A DNA stretch of 64,000 nucleotides from Micromonospora sp. CP22 (GTDB lineage Bacteria > Actinomycetota > Actinomycetes > Mycobacteriales > Micromonosporaceae), in assembly GCF_009712475.1 (NCBI RefSeq), contig NZ_VCJO01000001.1, forward strand, positions 659,840 to 723,839, given 5' to 3'. Shown here piece after piece: positions 7,925 to 15,956 of the stretch (positions within the stretch are counted from its first letter, which is position 1; the number at the start of each line of letters is the position of its first letter). The position numbers and the translations under genes were made by a program. The notes below the pieces were generated by a model. It ran no database searches. It saw nothing but the letters and a program-made list of their open reading frames with translations, and was not told where the DNA came from.

Positions 7925-9043
7925 TCAACCGCCGTCCGCGACCACTGCCCGGGCGGCCCGGGCGATCTCCCGCTCCTCGTCGGTGCCGATGACGCAGACG
8001 GCGACCTCCGCCCCGTCCGGGGAGATCAGCCGATCGCCGCTGCCCACGTTGCGGTCCGGGTCGACGACGATGCCGAGCCGGTCCAGTCCGGCCAGCGTCG
8101 CCGCGCGTACCGGTGCCGCGTGCTCGCCGACACCGGCGGTGAAGGTGACCGCGTCCACCCGGCCGAGCAGCGCGTAGTACGCCCCCACATAGCCGGTGAT
8201 CCGGCGGCAGTAGACGTCGAAGGCGAGCGCTGCGGCCTCGTCACCGGCGGCCCGGCGGGCGAGTAGTTCGCGTACGTCGTTGACCCCGCTCAACCCGAGC
8301 AGGCCGCTGCGGTGGTTGAGCAGATCGTCGATCTCGTCGACGCCCATGCCCCCCTCGCGACGCAGGTGGAACACGATGGTCGGATCGAGATCACCACTGC
8401 GGGTACCCATCACCAGGCCCTCCAGTGGCGACATCCCCATCGAGGTGGCGACGCTGCGGCCACCGGCCACCGCGCACGCGCTCGCGCCGTTGCCCAGGTG
8501 CAGCGTGATCGTGTTGATCTCCTCGTACGGGCGGTCCAGCAGTTCCGCCGTGCGCCGGGACACGTACGCGTGGGAGGTGCCGTGGAAGCCGTACCGCCGG
8601 ACCCCGTACCGCTGTGCGACCTCGCGGTCGATCGCGTACGTGGCGGCGGATTCGGGCAGCGTGTGGTGGAACGCGGTGTCGAAGACCGCCACCTGCGGCA
8701 CGTCCGGCAGGGCCCGACGGGCCACCTCGATACCGGCGAGGTTCGCCGGATTGTGCAGGGGCGCCAGCGGCACCAGGTCGGCGATGGCGGCCAGTACGGC
8801 GTCGTCGACGAGGGTCGGTGCGGTGAACCGCCGGCCGCCGTGCACCACCCGGTGACCCACGACCGCCAGGCCGGTCAGGTCCAGCTCGCCCAGGATCTGC
8901 CGGATCGCGCCGGTGTGGTCGCTCGGCCCACCGCCGGGCTCGCCGATGCGTTCGACGGTGCCCTTGTCCAGGACGCGGTCACCGTCGTACAGCCGGTATT
9001 TGATCGATGAGGAGCCGCTGTTGAGCACCAGCACCTTGCTCAT
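7925..9043 (-). CDS. ackA: acetate kinase
   Basis: AckA interconverts acetyl phosphate plus ADP and acetate plus ATP. The 372-residue product, slightly shorter than the usual 395-400, has the N-terminal phosphate-binding VLNSGSSSIKYRLY, the AVFDTAFHHTLPE loop with the catalytic region, YGFHGTSHAYVSRR, LHLGNGASACAV and the C-terminal FTAGVGEHAAPVR. The ATG at 9043 has GGAGGGT 5 nt upstream. It lies 58 bp downstream of pta on the same strand, which makes the standard pta-ackA overflow/acetate pathway operon. Confidence 0.96.
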   Translation of the reverse strand: MSKVLVLNSGSSSIKYRLYDGDRVLDKGTVERIGEPGGGPSDHTGAIRQILGELDLTGLAVVGHRVVHGGRRFTAPTLVDDAVLAAIADLVPLAPLHNPANLAGIEVARRALPDVPQVAVFDTAFHHTLPESAATYAIDREVAQRYGVRRYGFHGTSHAYVSRRTAELLDRPYEEINTITLHLGNGASACAVAGGRSVATSMGMSPLEGLVMGTRSGDLDPTIVFHLRREGGMGVDEIDDLLNHRSGLLGLSGVNDVRELLARRAAGDEAAALAFDVYCRRITGYVGAYYALLGRVDAVTFTAGVGEHAAPVRAATLAGLDRLGIVVDPDRNVGSGDRLISPDGAEVAVCVIGTDEEREIARAARAVVADGG

Positions 9044-9101
9044 GCCGACCCTCCGTCGCACTGCGGGGTGGCCGCGGGCCTACCGGGGCCGGGTCGGCGG
9101 T

Positions 9102-11195
9102 TCACGACGCCGCCTCGTCCGACGTGGGCACCTCGGCGAGTGCGGCGGCCTGGATGGCGGTGATCGCCACGGTGTTCACGATGTCCGGCACGGTGGCCCC
9201 CCGGGAGAGATCGTTGACCGGCCGGCGTAGGCCCTGCATGACCGGCCCGACGGCCACCGCTCCGGCGGAGCGCTGCACCGCCTTGTAGGTGTTGTTGCCG
9301 GTGTTCAGGTCGGGGAAGATGAAGACCGTCGCACGACCGGCGACCGGGCTGTCCGGCAGTTTGGTGGCCGCGACCGCCGGATCGATCGCCGCGTCGTACT
9401 GGATCGGACCCTCCACGGCCAGGTCAGGTCGGCGTTGGCGGACCAGCGCGGTGGCGGCGGCGACCTTTTCCACGTCCTCGCCCGCACCGGAGCTGCCGGT
9501 CGAGTACGACAGCATCGCCACCCGAGGTTCGATGCCGAACCGGGCCGCGGTGTCCGCCGACGAGATGGCGATGTCGGCGAGCTGTGCGGCGTCCGGGTCA
9601 CGGTTCACCGCACAGTCGCCGTAGACCAGGACCCGGTCGGCGAGCAGCATGAAGAAGACGCTGGAGGCGACGGAGACGTCCGGCATGGTCTTGACGATCT
9701 CGAAGGCCGGGCGGATGGTCGCCGCCGTGGTGTGCGTGGCACCGGAGACCATGCCGTCGGCGTGGCCTGCCCACACCATCATGGTGCCGAAGTAGTTCGG
9801 TTGGGCGACGATGTCGTGGGCCAGTTCGGCGGTGACGCCCCGGTGGGCACGCAGCTTCGCGTACGCCTCGGCGAACTCGTCGCGCCACGGGCTGGTCGCC
9901 GGGTCCACCACCTGTGCCTTGCCGATGTCCACGCCCAGGTCCCGGGCGCGTCGAGCGACCTCCTCGGGGCGGCCGAGCAGAGTCAGGTCGGCGACCCGCC
10001 GACGCAACAGGATCTCGGTGGCGCGCAGGATCCGCTCCTCGGTCCCCTCGGGCAGCACCAGGTGCCGCCGTTGGGCGCGGGCGCGGTCGATCAGGTCGTA
10101 CTCGAACATCAGCGGGGTGACCCGGGTGGGGCGGCTGACCCGTAGCCGGGCGGCCAGCTCGTCGGTGTCCACGTGCGCCTCGAACGCGCCGACAGCGGTC
10201 TCCACCTTCCGGGGGTTCCCGATGTTGGGTCGGCCCTCGATCCGGCTCGACGCGGCCACCGTGTGATAGCTGTCGCTGTCCACCGAGAGGACCGCGAGCC
10301 GGGCGTTCAGCGCCTCCACCAGGCGCATCGCCCGGGGATCGGGTGGCACGCCGAGGGTGAGCACCAGCCCGGCCAGGGACACCTCCCCGGCGACGTGCGC
10401 GGCGCTCGCCGCGACCAGCAGGTCGTCCCGGTCGCCCGGCATGATCACCAGCGCGCCCTCGGTCAGGTGCTCCAACAGGGTCGGCACGTGGGCGGCGCCG
10501 ACGACGTAGTCGAGCACGTCACGGGAGAGGGCGTTCTCGTCGCCGGCCAGCAACCGGGCGTTCAGCGCCGCCGCCACCTCCGCCACGGTCGGCGCGGAGA
10601 CGCTCGGCACCTCCGGAATGGCGTACGTGGGGACCGGCAGCCGGGGCAGCGTCATCGACTCGGGAACCCGGTTGGCGAGCACCGCGAGCACGGTCGCGCC
10701 GAGGTCCGCGAGGTCGTGGTAGGCGCCCCGGGCGGCGGCCGCGATCGCCTCCGGCTGCCGCCCGTACCCGTCGACCACGGGCACCACGACGCTGCCGAAC
10801 TCGGTGGCCAGTCGGGCGTTGAAGGCCAGTTCCCGTGGCCCGGCCTTGTCACCGGCGGCGGCGAAGTCACTGCCGATGACGACCATCGCGGCGAATTTCC
10901 GCTCCACCTCGCGGTAGCGCTCGACGATCCGGGTGATCAGTTCCTCCCGGCGACCGTCGGCGACCAGGGCGGTGGCCTCGGCGTACGTGGTGCCGTGCAG
11001 GTCAGCCACCGGCAGCCCCACCCGGTAACGCTCGCTGAGCAGGGCGAGGATCGGGTCGGGACGGTCCTGCGCGACCAGCGGACGGAACACGCCGATCCCG
11101 CCGACCTGCCGGGACAACAACTCGGCGAGGCCGAGGGCGATGGTCGACTTCCCCCCGCCCGAGCCGACACTGGTCAGGTACACGCTGCGGGCCAC
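9102..11195 (-). CDS. pta: phosphate acetyltransferase
   Basis: Pta converts acetyl-CoA and phosphate to acetyl phosphate and CoA. The 697-residue protein is the long form: an N-terminal BioD-like P-loop domain (GSGGGKST at 11-18), a DRTGG domain in the middle, and a C-terminal PTA_PTB catalytic domain from about residue 365 (PLMFEYDLIDRAR, GMVSGATHTTAATIRPA, LSYSTGSSGAGEDV, PVMQGLRRPVNDLSRGA). The GTG at 11195 has a -10-like TAGCGT ending 6 nt upstream on the minus strand and no Shine-Dalgarno, so it is probably leaderless. It is the first gene of pta-ackA. Confidence 0.96.
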   Translation of the reverse strand: MARSVYLTSVGSGGGKSTIALGLAELLSRQVGGIGVFRPLVAQDRPDPILALLSERYRVGLPVADLHGTTYAEATALVADGRREELITRIVERYREVERKFAAMVVIGSDFAAAGDKAGPRELAFNARLATEFGSVVVPVVDGYGRQPEAIAAAARGAYHDLADLGATVLAVLANRVPESMTLPRLPVPTYAIPEVPSVSAPTVAEVAAALNARLLAGDENALSRDVLDYVVGAAHVPTLLEHLTEGALVIMPGDRDDLLVAASAAHVAGEVSLAGLVLTLGVPPDPRAMRLVEALNARLAVLSVDSDSYHTVAASSRIEGRPNIGNPRKVETAVGAFEAHVDTDELAARLRVSRPTRVTPLMFEYDLIDRARAQRRHLVLPEGTEERILRATEILLRRRVADLTLLGRPEEVARRARDLGVDIGKAQVVDPATSPWRDEFAEAYAKLRAHRGVTAELAHDIVAQPNYFGTMMVWAGHADGMVSGATHTTAATIRPAFEIVKTMPDVSVASSVFFMLLADRVLVYGDCAVNRDPDAAQLADIAISSADTAARFGIEPRVAMLSYSTGSSGAGEDVEKVAAATALVRQRRPDLAVEGPIQYDAAIDPAVAATKLPDSPVAGRATVFIFPDLNTGNNTYKAVQRSAGAVAVGPVMQGLRRPVNDLSRGATVPDIVNTVAITAIQAAALAEVPTSDEAAS

Positions 11196-11201
11196 GGACT
11201 C

Positions 11202-11207
11202 ACGCTA
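11202..11207 (-). promoter_or_regulatory. -10 element of pta (probable leaderless start)
   Basis: Minus-strand TAGCGT ends 6 nt before the GTG of pta at 11195. Confidence 0.4.
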
Positions 11208-11648
11208 CAAGATCAGGGTTGTTCCCGCGTAGGTCCTCGGACCCGCCCATCCGGGCCGTCCGGCAATCCCGCGCGCCCACGGGCCACCGAGCGAGCGCCA
11301 CCAGCGTGGCGGGGGAGGGACCGGGGATCCCGCGCCACGGGCCACCCGTTTCCGCCACGGTCGGTTCGGCCGGAAGGATTTTTGTTTCGGCCCGACCGAC
11401 CAGGTCGGGCCGCCGGATCGCCCGGGCACGGCGACCGACGGCAGGAGGTCGACCAGGCCGTTTGACCTGCTCACGGCGGGTTTCGGTGGTGCTGGGAAGC
11501 CGGGTCGACGGCGGCGGTGCGCCCACCGGGCGAAGTGGCGCTCACCGTCGGTGAGGCGGCGCGTACGAGAGTGGTCGGGGATGCTCGCCGCACTGGGATC
11601 CACGTCGCATCGCCCCGCTCCGCGAGTAAGCCGAAAATTGTTCACTCC
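11208..11648. other. 441-bp divergent intergenic region between pta and a membrane-protein gene
   Basis: No gene is supported; the open frames here have no recognisable product. I see one clear hairpin, CGGCCCGACC (11388-11397) and GGTCGGGCCG (11403-11412), and next to it at about 11378-11386 a T-rich run that stands out in this GC-rich DNA. Any further regulators of pta or of the gene starting at 11662 would lie here. Confidence 0.4.
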
Positions 11649-11654
11649 TAGACT
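11649..11654 (+). promoter_or_regulatory. -10 element of a probable leaderless gene
   Basis: TAGACT ends 7 nt before the ATG at 11662; no Shine-Dalgarno is visible. Confidence 0.4.
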
Positions 11655-11661
11655 CCCGGCC

Positions 11662-12462
11662 ATGACTGCGGACCCTCTGACCAGCGCCGATGCGGCCGAC
11701 GGCGGGCGGGAGGTCGAGCGAACCGCAGCCGACGAACCGGTCACCACGCGAGGGCTCACGGACCCGCCGACGCTTGTGCGGCCGGCCATGGCGGACGCGC
11801 CGACGGTCCTCCAGCGACCCGTGCTGGACACCCCCACGGTCGTCCAACCGGCAGTGCGGGACGCGCCGACCGGCGTCCAGCGCGTGCTGTCGGACGCGCC
11901 CACGGTCGTGCAACCGGCCGTCCCGGTGAACCCGCCGATGGTGTCCGCGGACAGCCCCACCACCGTCATCTCCGCCGTGTCGGATCCGCAGCCGGTCTTC
12001 GTCGATCCGAGCGGGCGGCGACGGTCCCGGTTGCGCTGGATCGCGTACGCCCTGGGTCTGGTCAGTCTGATCTACACCGGCCTGGTCGTGGCGAGCTTCG
12101 CCGGCGCCCCGGTCAAGGCGGACCTGGTGTTGCCGTTCGTGGAGTCGACCCGCCCGCCCTGGCAACCGCCGCCCGCCCCGTCGGTCCCCGCCGTGGAGGC
12201 CCCGGCGACCACCGCCGCGCCCCGGCCCACGGGCAACGACGCGCCGCGCCCCCGGGTCACCCCGTCCCGGACACCCGCGACGGTGACCAGCCCACCGGAG
12301 ACGCCGCGCCCCGCCCCCTCCTCGGTGCCGGCGTCGCCCCGACCCTCCCGGTCGACCACGCCGGTGACCACCCCCAGCGCCGAGCCGCCCAGCACGGAAC
12401 CGTCGCCGTCGACCAGCGACCCGTCGGGCGGCGGCGACGAAACTCCTTCCGCCGATGACTGA
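11662..12462 (+). CDS. repeat-bearing single-pass membrane protein, Pro/Thr/Ser-rich
   Basis: I do not recognise a family. The 266-residue product has five tandem 11-residue units at residues 34-88, each starting D-x-P-T (for example DAPTVLQRPVL, DTPTVVQPAVR), then a basic stretch (SGRRRSRLR), one membrane segment at about 123-145 (WIAYALGLVSLIYTGLVVASF), and a Pro/Thr/Ser-rich tail of about 100 residues that should lie outside the cell or in the wall. The N-terminal repeats would be cytoplasmic. Its stop codon overlaps the next start by 8 bp, so it is translationally linked to a polysaccharide deacetylase/glycosyltransferase and may help place or regulate it. Start chosen at ATG 11662 after TAGACT-N7. 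Confidence 0.7.
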   Translation: MTADPLTSADAADGGREVERTAADEPVTTRGLTDPPTLVRPAMADAPTVLQRPVLDTPTVVQPAVRDAPTGVQRVLSDAPTVVQPAVPVNPPMVSADSPTTVISAVSDPQPVFVDPSGRRRSRLRWIAYALGLVSLIYTGLVVASFAGAPVKADLVLPFVESTRPPWQPPPAPSVPAVEAPATTAAPRPTGNDAPRPRVTPSRTPATVTSPPETPRPAPSSVPASPRPSRSTTPVTTPSAEPPSTEPSPSTSDPSGGGDETPSADD

Positions 12463-14644
12463 ACCGCCAGCGCGCCGGTCCCGCCGGGCGGTACGCCGCC
12501 GCCGGGTCGTGCCACCGGCGAACTGGGCCATCCTCGGCGTGCTCTGCACGGTGCTGGCCGCGGTGCTGCTCGTCGGCGCGTACGCCAACGCGTCCTTCGC
12601 ACCGGACCGCCAGCAGGTCCACCACGGGCAGCGTGACGTGCCGACGACGGTGGTCTCCGGTGGCCCGATCATCAGCTCCACGGACGGGCTGACCCGGTCG
12701 TACCGGCTACCCCCGCGCACCCTCGCACTCACCTTCGACGACGGGCCCGACCCGGTCTGGACCCGGGAGGTACTGCGGGTGCTGGCCGCCCACCAGGTGC
12801 CGGCCACCTTCTTCGTGGTGGGTTCGCAGGCGGCCCGCCATCCGGAGCTGGTCCGGGAACTGGCGGCGAACGGCCACGAACTCGGTGTGCACACCTTCAC
12901 CCACCCCGATTTGGCCGCGCTGCCCGACTGGCGACGCCGGATGGAGTACAGCCAGACCCAGTTGGCCATCGCCGGCGCGGCCGGCGTCCGCACCTCGTTG
13001 ATCCGCTTTCCCTACTCCTCGTTCGCCAGCGCCATCAGCGACCTGGACTGGCCGGTGTTCACCCAGGCCGGCGACCTGGGCTACCTGAGCGTGCTCAACG
13101 ACACCGACAGCCAGGACTGGGCGCTACCCGGTGTGGACCAGATCCTCACCAACGTGACGCCGCCCGGATACTCCGGAGCGATCACGCTCTGGCACGACGC
13201 GGGCGGCGACCGGGCGCAGACGGTCGCCGCGCTCGACCGGTTCATCCCGCTCATGCGGGAGCGCGGCTACCGCTTCGTCACGGTGACCGACGGGCTGAAC
13301 CTGGCGCTCGCCGAGGCCGGCATCGACCACCGGGTCGAGACCGGTCAGGCGGCCAGCGCGGGGGAGCGTTGGCGCGGGCGGATGCTGACCTGGGGGGTGC
13401 AGGGCGCGGACCGCACGCTGGGCTGGCTCGGGGTGCTCTTCCTGGCGGTGGGTGCGCTGACGGTGGGGCGTACCGTGCTGCTGCTCGTGCTCGCCGGGCG
13501 ACACGCCCGCCGACGCCGGGCGAGGAGCTGGTCATGGGGACCACCGGTGACCGAGCCGGTCTCGGTGATCGTGCCCGCGTACAACGAGAAGGAGGGGATC
13601 GCCGCGGCGGTCCGTTCGCTGGCCGATGGCGACCATCCCGGCGGCATCGAGGTGATCGTCGTAGACGACGGCTCCACCGACGGCACGGCCGAGATCGTCG
13701 AGGCGCTCCGGTTACCGAACGTCCGGGTCGTCCGGACCCCCAACGGCGGCAAGCCCCGCGCGTTGAACACCGGGCTGGCGTTGGCCCGGCACGAGCTGGT
13801 CGTGATGGTCGACGGCGACACCGTGTTCGAGCGTGACTCGGTGCGGCGGCTCGTCCAGCCGTTCGCCGACCCTCAGGTCGGCGCGGTCGCCGGCAACGTC
13901 AAGGTGGGTAACCGCGCCAGCCTGATCGCCAAGTGGCAGCACATCGAGTACGTCATCGGCTTCAACCTCGACCGTCGGCTCTACGAGACGTTGCGCTGCA
14001 TGTCCACCGTGCCCGGGGCGATCGGCGCCTTCCGCCGGCAGGCGCTGCGTTACGCCGGTGGCATGACCGACGACACGCTGGCCGAGGACACCGACATCAC
14101 CATGGCGCTCGGCCGCGCCGGTTGGAAGGTGGTCTACGAGGAGAAGGCCCGCGCGTGGACCGAGGCCCCGGCGACGTTGGGGCAGTTGTGGAAGCAGCGC
14201 TACCGGTGGAGCTACGGCACCATGCAGGCGATGTGGAAGCATCGACGCTCGCTGGTCGACCGGGGAGCCTCCGGCCGTTTCACCCGGCGCTGCCTACTGT
14301 TCCTGAGCCTGTTCGGGGTGCTCCTGCCGCTGCTGGCACCGGTGATCGACCTGCTCGCCCTCTACGGCCTGCTCTTCCTCGACCGGACCGCGACCGCGGT
14401 GGCCTGGCTGGTCATGCTCGCGATGCAGACGCTGAGCGCCGTGGTGGCGTTCCGGCTGGACCGGGAGAAGCTCGGCGTGCTGTGGGTGCTGCCGTTGCAG
14501 CAGTTCGTGTACCGGCAGCTGATGTACCTGGTGATGATCCAGTCGGTGACGACCGCGCTGACCGGTGGCCGCCTGGGCTGGCAGAAGCTGCGCCGAACCG
14601 GCCTGGCCCCCGCCCCATCCGCCGCCGAGGCCCCGCCGGGCTGA
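12455..14644 (+). CDS. polysaccharide deacetylase-GT2 glycosyltransferase fusion
   Basis: This 729-residue membrane protein joins two enzymes. After a membrane anchor (about 25-45) comes a CE4/NodB deacetylase with TFDDGPD at 93-99 and the zinc histidines H146 and H150 (HTFTH). A second membrane segment (about 322-347) leads to a processive GT2 domain: VIVPAYNE 371-378, VDDGSTDG 403-410, MVDGDT 451-456, AEDTD 543-547 and QRYRW 581-585. Several membrane helices follow. Similar fusions polymerise and deacetylate beta-linked hexosamine polymers, as IcaA/PgaC plus IcaB/PgaB do as separate proteins. The product here is probably an exported polysaccharide, exact sugar unknown. The start overlaps the previous gene by 8 bp. 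Confidence 0.88.
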   Translation: MTEPPARRSRRAVRRRRVVPPANWAILGVLCTVLAAVLLVGAYANASFAPDRQQVHHGQRDVPTTVVSGGPIISSTDGLTRSYRLPPRTLALTFDDGPDPVWTREVLRVLAAHQVPATFFVVGSQAARHPELVRELAANGHELGVHTFTHPDLAALPDWRRRMEYSQTQLAIAGAAGVRTSLIRFPYSSFASAISDLDWPVFTQAGDLGYLSVLNDTDSQDWALPGVDQILTNVTPPGYSGAITLWHDAGGDRAQTVAALDRFIPLMRERGYRFVTVTDGLNLALAEAGIDHRVETGQAASAGERWRGRMLTWGVQGADRTLGWLGVLFLAVGALTVGRTVLLLVLAGRHARRRRARSWSWGPPVTEPVSVIVPAYNEKEGIAAAVRSLADGDHPGGIEVIVVDDGSTDGTAEIVEALRLPNVRVVRTPNGGKPRALNTGLALARHELVVMVDGDTVFERDSVRRLVQPFADPQVGAVAGNVKVGNRASLIAKWQHIEYVIGFNLDRRLYETLRCMSTVPGAIGAFRRQALRYAGGMTDDTLAEDTDITMALGRAGWKVVYEEKARAWTEAPATLGQLWKQRYRWSYGTMQAMWKHRRSLVDRGASGRFTRRCLLFLSLFGVLLPLLAPVIDLLALYGLLFLDRTATAVAWLVMLAMQTLSAVVAFRLDREKLGVLWVLPLQQFVYRQLMYLVMIQSVTTALTGGRLGWQKLRRTGLAPAPSAAEAPPG

Positions 14645-14695
14645 GGAGTGTGCCGGCCTGGCCCCCGCCTCACCCGCCGCCGAGGCCCGCCGGGC
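14598..14695. repeat. tandem duplication of the 3' end of the preceding gene
   Basis: About 43-45 bp at 14598-14642, covering the last codons of the deacetylase/GT2 gene, recur at 14653-14695 with three or four differences (period about 55 bp). The second copy is non-coding and ends 4 bp before the stop codon of the convergent GH6 gene. Confidence 0.7.
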
Positions 14696-14699
14696 AGGC

Positions 14700-15692
14700 T
14701 CAGGACCGGACCAGGGAGATGGCGTACGCGGGCCAGAACTCGCCGCTGGGCGGCTCACCGGCCCGACAGTCACCGTCGGACTCACCGGGGAACTTGACCC
14801 AGAGCAAAGCGTCCACCCGGGGCAGCCCGGGGTCGGCGGTGGGCTCCTCACCGATCGCCCGTCCGGGGGGATTGCACCAGCTCGGCGCACCGTCGACGCG
14901 TTCGGCCGGGTAGGGGCCGTTGCCGTTGCGGCTGGTGTCGATGACGAAGGTGGTGTCGCCGCCGAGCGCATCGGAGATCCGGTGCCCGTACGCGACGTTG
15001 TCCCCGGTGCGGACGAAGTTCGCCACGTTGAGCGCGAACCCGTCGGCCTCGGTCACCCCGGCCTGACGCAGCGCACCCGCCAACGCCTCGACGTCGCGGA
15101 TCCACCCCGGATGCCCGGCGTCGAGGTAGATCTGTGCCTTGCCCGTGCTGGCCAGCACGGTGACCGCGTCACGCAGCAGCGCGAGCCGCCCGGCGGTGTC
15201 GGCCACGCAGCCGGCCACCGCGTCCGGCAGCGCGCCGGGTTCGAGCACGACGATCACCGGTCGACCGGCCACGCCTGCCGCGACCTCGCGGATCCACGCC
15301 TGGTACTCCGCCCCGGTGCGGGCACCGCCGGTGCCGCGCCGACCGCAGTCCCGTTGCGGCACGTTGTGCACCACCAGCACCGGGGTCTGGCCGGCGATCG
15401 CGGCCTGGCCGAGGAAGGCGTCGACCTCGTCCCGGGCCGCGCCACCGGTGAGCCACTTCGCGCTCGGTCGGCTGCCGATCACACCCAGCGCCTCCGCGGC
15501 GGTCACATCGCCCTTCGCCGCACGCCGCTGCGCCTCCGCCTCGGCCGGATTGGCCGGGTCGAGGTAGAACACCGAAGGCGCGGGCGGTGGCGCGGAGCCC
15601 GTCGGATCGGGTGCCGGAGTCGGGGTGGGCGGGTCGGAACAGCCGGCCAGCATCGCCAGGGCGACGGCGGCCACCACGACGCGCCGACGCAT
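14700..15692 (-). CDS. GH6-family glycoside hydrolase lipoprotein
   Basis: GH6 enzymes are inverting cellulases (endoglucanases/cellobiohydrolases). The 330-residue precursor has a lipobox LAGC with Cys18, then a Pro-rich spacer and a catalytic domain from about residue 40. It shows FYLDP near the start, VLVVHNVPQRDCGRRGTGG with the conserved Asp of the RDC motif, IYLDAGHPGWI, NVANFVRT, FVIDTSRNGNG and WVKFPGESDG, all family hallmarks. The usual V-L-E-P-D motif reads VLEPGAL here, so one conserved Asp is Gly. I chose the ATG at 15692; it overlaps the stop of the upstream DUF6104 gene by one base (TGATG), which implies coupling. Confidence 0.88.
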   Translation of the reverse strand: MRRRVVVAAVALAMLAGCSDPPTPTPAPDPTGSAPPPAPSVFYLDPANPAEAEAQRRAAKGDVTAAEALGVIGSRPSAKWLTGGAARDEVDAFLGQAAIAGQTPVLVVHNVPQRDCGRRGTGGARTGAEYQAWIREVAAGVAGRPVIVVLEPGALPDAVAGCVADTAGRLALLRDAVTVLASTGKAQIYLDAGHPGWIRDVEALAGALRQAGVTEADGFALNVANFVRTGDNVAYGHRISDALGGDTTFVIDTSRNGNGPYPAERVDGAPSWCNPPGRAIGEEPTADPGLPRVDALLWVKFPGESDGDCRAGEPPSGEFWPAYAISLVRS

Positions 15693-15871
15693 CACTCGTC
15701 GTCTTCGTCGTCGAGCCGAGCCAGCCAGGTGGCGAACCGCTCGATCGGGGTTTCGAACTCCGGGTTCAGGTCGACGAAGTCACGCAGCCGCTCACCCAGC
15801 CACTCCAGGCTGACCTGCTCCTCGCCGCGGCGCTCGACCAGCTCCTCGATGCCCCGGTCGGTGAAGTACAT
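15692..15871 (-). CDS. DUF6104-like small conserved protein (59 aa)
   Basis: A short acidic protein starting MYFTDRGIEELVERRGEEQV and ending in DDEDDE. I recall close homologues across Streptomyces and Micromonospora annotated as DUF6104, with no known role. It is predicted mostly helical with no membrane segment. It lies between kgd and the GH6 gene on the same strand. Its stop codon overlaps the GH6 ATG (TGATG), and a hairpin separates it from kgd by about 40 bp, so it may have its own promoter or be read through from kgd. Confidence 0.75.
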   Translation of the reverse strand: MYFTDRGIEELVERRGEEQVSLEWLGERLRDFVDLNPEFETPIERFATWLARLDDEDDE

Positions 15872-15912
15872 GACCTGCTCGCTTCCTCACCGGAATGTCC
15901 CGGTGACCGGCC

Positions 15913-15943
15913 GGTCCCGCCCCACCATCGGTGGGACGGGACC
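15913..15943 (-). terminator. hairpin downstream of kgd
   Basis: GGTCCCGCCCCACC (15913-15926) pairs with GGTGGGACGGGACC (15930-15943), 13 of 14 positions with one C/A mismatch and a 3-nt loop. It begins 14 nt after the kgd stop. No T-tract. Confidence 0.65.
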
Positions 15944-15956
15944 GGGTCAGTTCTCG

